From NCBI GenBank assembly GCA_964059195.1, contig CAXKWD010000001.1, positions 156,538,532 through 156,602,531 on the forward strand: a stretch of DNA of 64,000 nt, read 5' to 3'. The DNA comes from Ectobius pallidus. Its lineage: Eukaryota; Arthropoda; Insecta; Blattodea; Ectobiidae. This document shows, piece after piece, positions 59,492 through 64,000 of this stretch. The notes below the pieces were generated by a model. That model was given only the letters and a program-made list of their open reading frames with translations, did no database searches and had not been told where the DNA came from. Both the position numbers and the translations under genes were made by a program. The first letter of the stretch is position 1; each line of letters begins with the position of its first letter.

Positions 59492-62400
59492 ATGTCTATT
59501 CTGATTCAAAAAGTGTTACAGTTGTGCGAGAAGCATTGCTTCGTGCAGCCTGTTATATTCACAAAAGATTCTAGGCAATTGGTAGAATATTTAAAATTTG
59601 GTTTTACTGGAGAGCTCTTGAGGAATAACATTCTTCAGGAATGGCACCACAGTATGGTTATTAATACTGACGAGAATGTTTTCCCTTTCCATTCGTGTGG
59701 TCCAATGACTGGAAATATTATCAAAGGTAATTTTCTTTTTTGGAAATTTTCTGTTAATATTGTTGATACACAAATTCATAGATTATTTTGCAACTTGTTA
59801 CTGAATTTTGAAGTCAAATAAAATATAATTTATAAATGAATATGCCGTCTCTTTATTGTATTCGTAATTTCATATTTCCATAACTTGAAATTCAGCCTGA
59901 ATTCAGTTATTTTCCCAGCTCACAGATTACAGAAACACAGCATAATCTAGGGGAGTTTTGTTACTCACAAGTGGCAATTGTTTTACAATTTGCAAGAACT
60001 CAGGTTATAAAATAGTATTAAGATCTTTCATGGTGCTTAGGATGGAGAACATTTTTTATTGGGCTTGCTAGTTTTAAATTTAGGATTATGTAGAGTCAGA
60101 ACGTTTTTACATTTTAAAAAAATGTTGATATTAAGAGTGATGTGAAGTTACATGGGGACCAGCACAGTGCCTGCAATGAAGGTGGCCTTATTTTAAAATC
60201 CCTGTATAATAGGCTATCTTGTGGACAAACAAACTTGTAAAAGATTTTCCTAGTCACCTAAATATTGTTTTTCAGACCTTTGAACACACACTGCACTCAG
60301 CAGAGTAACTCACTAGAGGTTTGGAACAATTATTATTACAGCCGTTATCAACTCCACATATAGTGGAGTGTTGCTAGATCCTTATAAATGGTAAGATGCT
60401 GATATTAAAATAATAATAAACAAGAGACAATGCTGCCCACATAATGCCAGTCAGGTGATATTATTTTTGTCAACAAAGCAAATTAGTGCAGCTGAATGCT
60501 GCATGTCCATAATGAAAATGAGACTACTAAACACAGCAATTATTATTTGCTACCCCTTCCATCATTTTTCTTTCTCCTCTGTGGCTTTGTAATTAGCCCT
60601 CGGCCATTCACAATTCTTATGCGCCTATTTACACTACCAATCTCTGAGTATAAATGAATATCATTGCTGATCATGGAATTTCATTTCTGTAATATAAATA
60701 TGTCTCAAAACATCTGAAATTAAAATCATTACATGAATAATAGAGCTGGCAAAAATACTCACAGCATAGGAAACTTGACTTAATCATGTTTTGGTGGATA
60801 TCCCCTCCATCCTCAGCTATACTCCAGCTGTCAGCTGTACATTGTGTATGTCCCTTAGAATGTCAAAAGTTCATTAAATCCTTTTAGTAAATTTTACCAC
60901 GCCTATAGCATGCAAATTCCTTAGAAGCCTTGTATAACAACTGTTTTCTTGGGCAATTTGAATTTTTATCCAAAAATGCAAAACACCATTTTAGACCAGT
61001 GAGTAAAGATCACTCATTCATTTCATTGTTGCTGAGGCATGTATCATGATAGTAACCCGTTTTTTCTGAGTGCTGGGTACATAACCAGCATCAGGTGAAA
61101 ATGGCATAAACATATTTACGAAAATACGTGAGTGGAGAATTTTATACACATAACTTAAAAATAGTAAAAATGACCTGCACAATTGTTTGAGACATTCATT
61201 CTCATCCTCGCATACTACTGTGTACTCTCTTGTGGGCATCCCACAAACTTCTTAATTAGATCATCTTCCATAGAAAATCTTACAAGCTACTACTGCATAC
61301 TTTTTCATCTTTTCTGTTTACATTTATTGTGATCTTGATTTTGTAATTATGATTTCAGATTTGAGTGAACCATTTAAACATGTGAAAAATCTGAGTTGTG
61401 GTCAGCTTCCGTTTGGTATAGCTGAAACCAGATCAGATGTAAGAAATGTTGATGCCTCATCGTCGTTAGAGGAAGAAGCCAAGTTTTTCCTGCCTCAAAA
61501 GCACACTGTTCTTTGGTCTTGCATTTTTGCTAGACCAGCAACAGCCATGCAGAGATTCTATAAGTGGCAACGTCAAAGAAAAATGTGGTGGCGAAAGGTA
61601 CTATTTGACATAAAAAAGCTATAGTGTAGTATGTACCTTCTTGTTAATCTATGTAATCTATTACTTCTATCTGCTTTTCTCAGAGTTTATGAAATAATAA
61701 TTTATCATTGTAAATACAACACACATTTTCGAACTTTCTATGGTTATAGATTCATAGACCAGTTTCTGATTGATATAGAAAAGGCGGAATTTTCAGAGGC
61801 TTTCAAATACCTAAAAACTAGTATATTTTCACCTCTTCACTATAGCGTAATGTAGATTCTGATTAAGCTGCCTTTATTGAAAGAAGTGTAACATTTTTCT
61901 GTAGATTTTGGTAGTGTTCATGAATGTCAGATAGTTCTCTCAGTTGCTTTTGAATTCATTATTTCTTTAAATTATCAATTATTCTAATTACTCTTATAGT
62001 TAGTTTCAGTCAAAGGGCTGTTTTTAAAATAGTCACCAGTTGTACATACTTATTTAACCCTTTCACTGCTAACATAATATTCACTGTCCAAACTGGTGGG
62101 GCTGAATTAATTTGTGAATTTATTTTGTAGTCATAAATGGACAAACAATCGCAAGTCATTTGTCAGCTTCCCCCAAAACATGAGCACAGCACATATTTCT
62201 TGAAGTAGAGACCGATTTATGCAACTGTGGAAAAGCCTTCATTACATCAGAACAAAACAACCTTATGATGCATTTTAATGCGTGGTGCAATACTTCGCCT
62301 GTAATATTTAGCTAGATGGCAGCTCAAGGCAGAGAACAGGGAACTGATGTAGACAACAGAGGACACTAGACACTGGCTGATATACTTTGATGGCTCTCAA

Positions 62401-63840
62401 GGAGAATTTCTTTCGTCTATAGGCAGGCAAAATGGTTATGTCGTATATATTCATTAATAGCAAGGGCAGCAGTAATGGACGCTGATGCATGTATATGACT
62501 GTAGCAGTGAAAGGGGTAATTTTTGTGATCTCATCTTTTGTGATCAACTTGAATAGTTACATGATATCATTTTATTCCAGTTCTCTGCTTCTCCTGGAAG
62601 ATTTTCCATTACTGATATACAGAATACAGATGATGCTCAGCTAATTGAAATCAAGGCTGAGTTCCCATGGGGCTCTGAAACTGTAGAAACCATACGTTAT
62701 TTAGGATCTAAACCATTTGAGAACTCTAAGGGTCAAGAAAAAGAGTTGTTTGAGGTAAGGTTACAGTCAAGGGTATAAAAAGTAAGGTAGAAATACACGC
62801 TTACAAAAGGTCTAGGTAGAAAATTACTGTATTTACTCGAAACTAATGCTCGCCCCACTTTCAAAACTTTAATTCATAAAAGAAAAGTTTGTTGGCAAAT
62901 GCAGTGCGCATCAAACGTAGGATATTTTATTTGGTAATTTATCTTAGTAGTACTTTATTTTATACTACAATGGATCTGTGAATGATTATGATTAAAGGTT
63001 GGTATAATGGTTTAGGGAATAGTGGACAGGGGTGCGGGCCAATAGAGATCTCTGCATTGAACCCTACCACCTTTGAACATGCTTGGTGTTAAGCTTGAGT
63101 GTCAAAATAATATGTTAACTTCAATCTTTGTTTGTGCTTACCGGTAATAAGCAATGATAAATGTAACAAAGTCGAGAATTACAGCAATGCATTGTTAGTG
63201 ATCAAAGATGCTGTCAAACTATAGAACGGTTTTGCACTTGAATCTAATGCACACCTCAATTTTGAATACTGCAAATGGACCAAAAAAAGATGCATATTAG
63301 ATCTGAGTAAATATGCTAAATCAACGTGTTTGTGGATTTCTCATTCAACTTATATGTCCACATATAACAACCAATGAATCATTTGTTGCACACTATTCAT
63401 AAATAATGAACTAGTAAGTATTACTAGTAGGGTCAAAGATGGTAATTGAGGTCACTGTAAGATTGTGAATGAACACGCATTTAAGAAAATGGGAAAGTGA
63501 TTCTTAAGAAGAGGCAAAAGAAAATATGTTTGAAACAAGAAAAAAAATTGTAATCAACCAATTTAAAAATTTTACACTTTTCACAATTCTGCAAGTTACA
63601 AAAATTTCCAGGTTCCTAACAATGGTAGAATTAATAGATTTTTTGTTTCACAGCTAAAGGATGGTCGAAAGAAAGTCTTACCCCATGCAATTGAGAGCCT
63701 ATTGAGTCTAGATGCTTCTGTTATGACATATCTGTGTGATGCTTTTGATGAATCTCTCTTACTTGACTTGCCTCGCCAGGCCATGCGATTCCATCGCAAG
63801 CTTGCTCCTTACAAAGCAAGCTTCTCAGCTTCCTGTTCCA
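59492..63840 (+). CDS. POLG2: DNA polymerase gamma accessory subunit (POLG2), four exons, incomplete at 3' end
   Basis: Processivity subunit of the mitochondrial replicase; it binds the catalytic subunit and is related to class II aminoacyl-tRNA synthetases. Exons 59492-59726, 61359-61597, 62581-62754 and 63654-63840 keep one frame for 278 codons. Recognisable parts are FGFTGELLRNNILQEWHHSM and FPFHSCGPM, then LPFGIAETR and the HTVLWSCIFARPATAMQRFY block, then FPWGSETVETI, then VLPHAIESLLSLDASVMTYL and RHKLAPYK-type sequence (read here as FHRKLAPYKASFSAS) leading into the anticodon-binding-like domain. About 100 more residues are expected, so the gene continues past 64000. It follows GatC by 23 bases with no intron or promoter between, so it is probably translated from a dicistronic mRNA. 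Confidence 0.92.
59727..61358 (+). other. POLG2 intron 1
   Basis: 1.6 kb, AT-rich, GT-AG borders. No repeat boundaries recognised. Confidence 0.75.
62058..62515. mobile_element. piggyBac-type MITE, 458 bp, in a POLG2 intron
   Basis: Left end TTAA-CCCTTTCACTGCTA; right end TAGCAGTGAAAGGGG-TAA (site mutated). Interior shares the CTGGTGG-GGCTGAATTAATTTG type start and GATGGCAGC block with 41187-41608. Confidence 0.8.
62828..63335. mobile_element. TIR element of about 0.5 kb in a POLG2 intron
   Basis: TGTATTTACTCGAAACTAATGC at the left and GCATATTAGATCTGAGTAAATA at the right are imperfect inverses; the interior is non-coding. Confidence 0.55.
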
Positions 63841-63949
63841 GTGAGTATTCTGTTTTGTTTTATCACAACATTATACTTTTAAACCTAAACAATGCAGACT
63901 GCTATATATCAGATCTCTGAATATTTACTGAAAATACAATTTTATTCAG

Positions 63950-63990
63950 CTAACAAGAAAATTGATGCCTTTTCAAAACTATTCCCATAG
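63950..63990 (+). other. POLG2: Ambiguous POLG2 terminal exon candidate
   Basis: TTTATTCAG at 63941-63949 is a good acceptor. Joined to 63840 it gives TNKKIDAFSKLFP and a stop at 63988. That would remove most of the C-terminal domain, so it is either a chance acceptor or an alternative end. Confidence 0.2.
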
Positions 63991-64000
63991 AAAAAAAAGG

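Overview
The window looks like nuclear DNA of an insect with a large, AT-rich, transposon-laden genome. Two groups of split genes are supported by reading frames that stay open across consensus GT-AG introns. Everything else is intron or intergenic DNA packed with tRNA-derived SINEs, LINE fragments, terminal-inverted-repeat (TIR) elements and foldback palindromes. Intron sizes and repeat style suggest a hemimetabolous insect such as a cockroach or termite, but that is inference only.

The minus strand from 55986 down to 15586 holds one 40-kb gene in 15 coding exons. Joined, they encode 1102 residues of the GPI inositol-deacylase PGAP1, an ER membrane lipase that remodels GPI anchors. The GHSMGG lipase motif is split by intron 3. 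The 13.3-kb last intron (15815-29075) is the most repeat-rich part of the window. It holds a 2.4-kb four-unit foldback, a tandem array of exon-like units (22.48-27.1 kb) and a 491-bp near-perfect palindrome fused to a truncated LINE.

The plus strand from 58107 to beyond the window end holds mitochondrial GatC (142 aa, two exons). Twenty-three bases after its stop, in the same exon, the mitochondrial DNA polymerase gamma accessory subunit POLG2 begins. Four POLG2 exons are visible; the C-terminal exon or exons lie outside or are ambiguous. The layout implies one dicistronic mRNA serving two mitochondrial functions: Gln-tRNA synthesis and mtDNA replication. PGAP1 and GatC/POLG2 are divergent, about 2.1 kb apart.

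The left 15.5 kb is downstream of PGAP1. It contains a likely first exon of a secreted-protein gene (2050-1960, minus strand, running off the left edge), a deleted mariner element, several MITEs and foldbacks, SINEs and AT-rich sequence. At least seven SINE copies from four repeated families, five LINE-derived segments, and piggyBac-, mariner-, Tc1- and pogo-like remnants can be recognised. No functional tRNA or rRNA gene and no CRISPR array was found.
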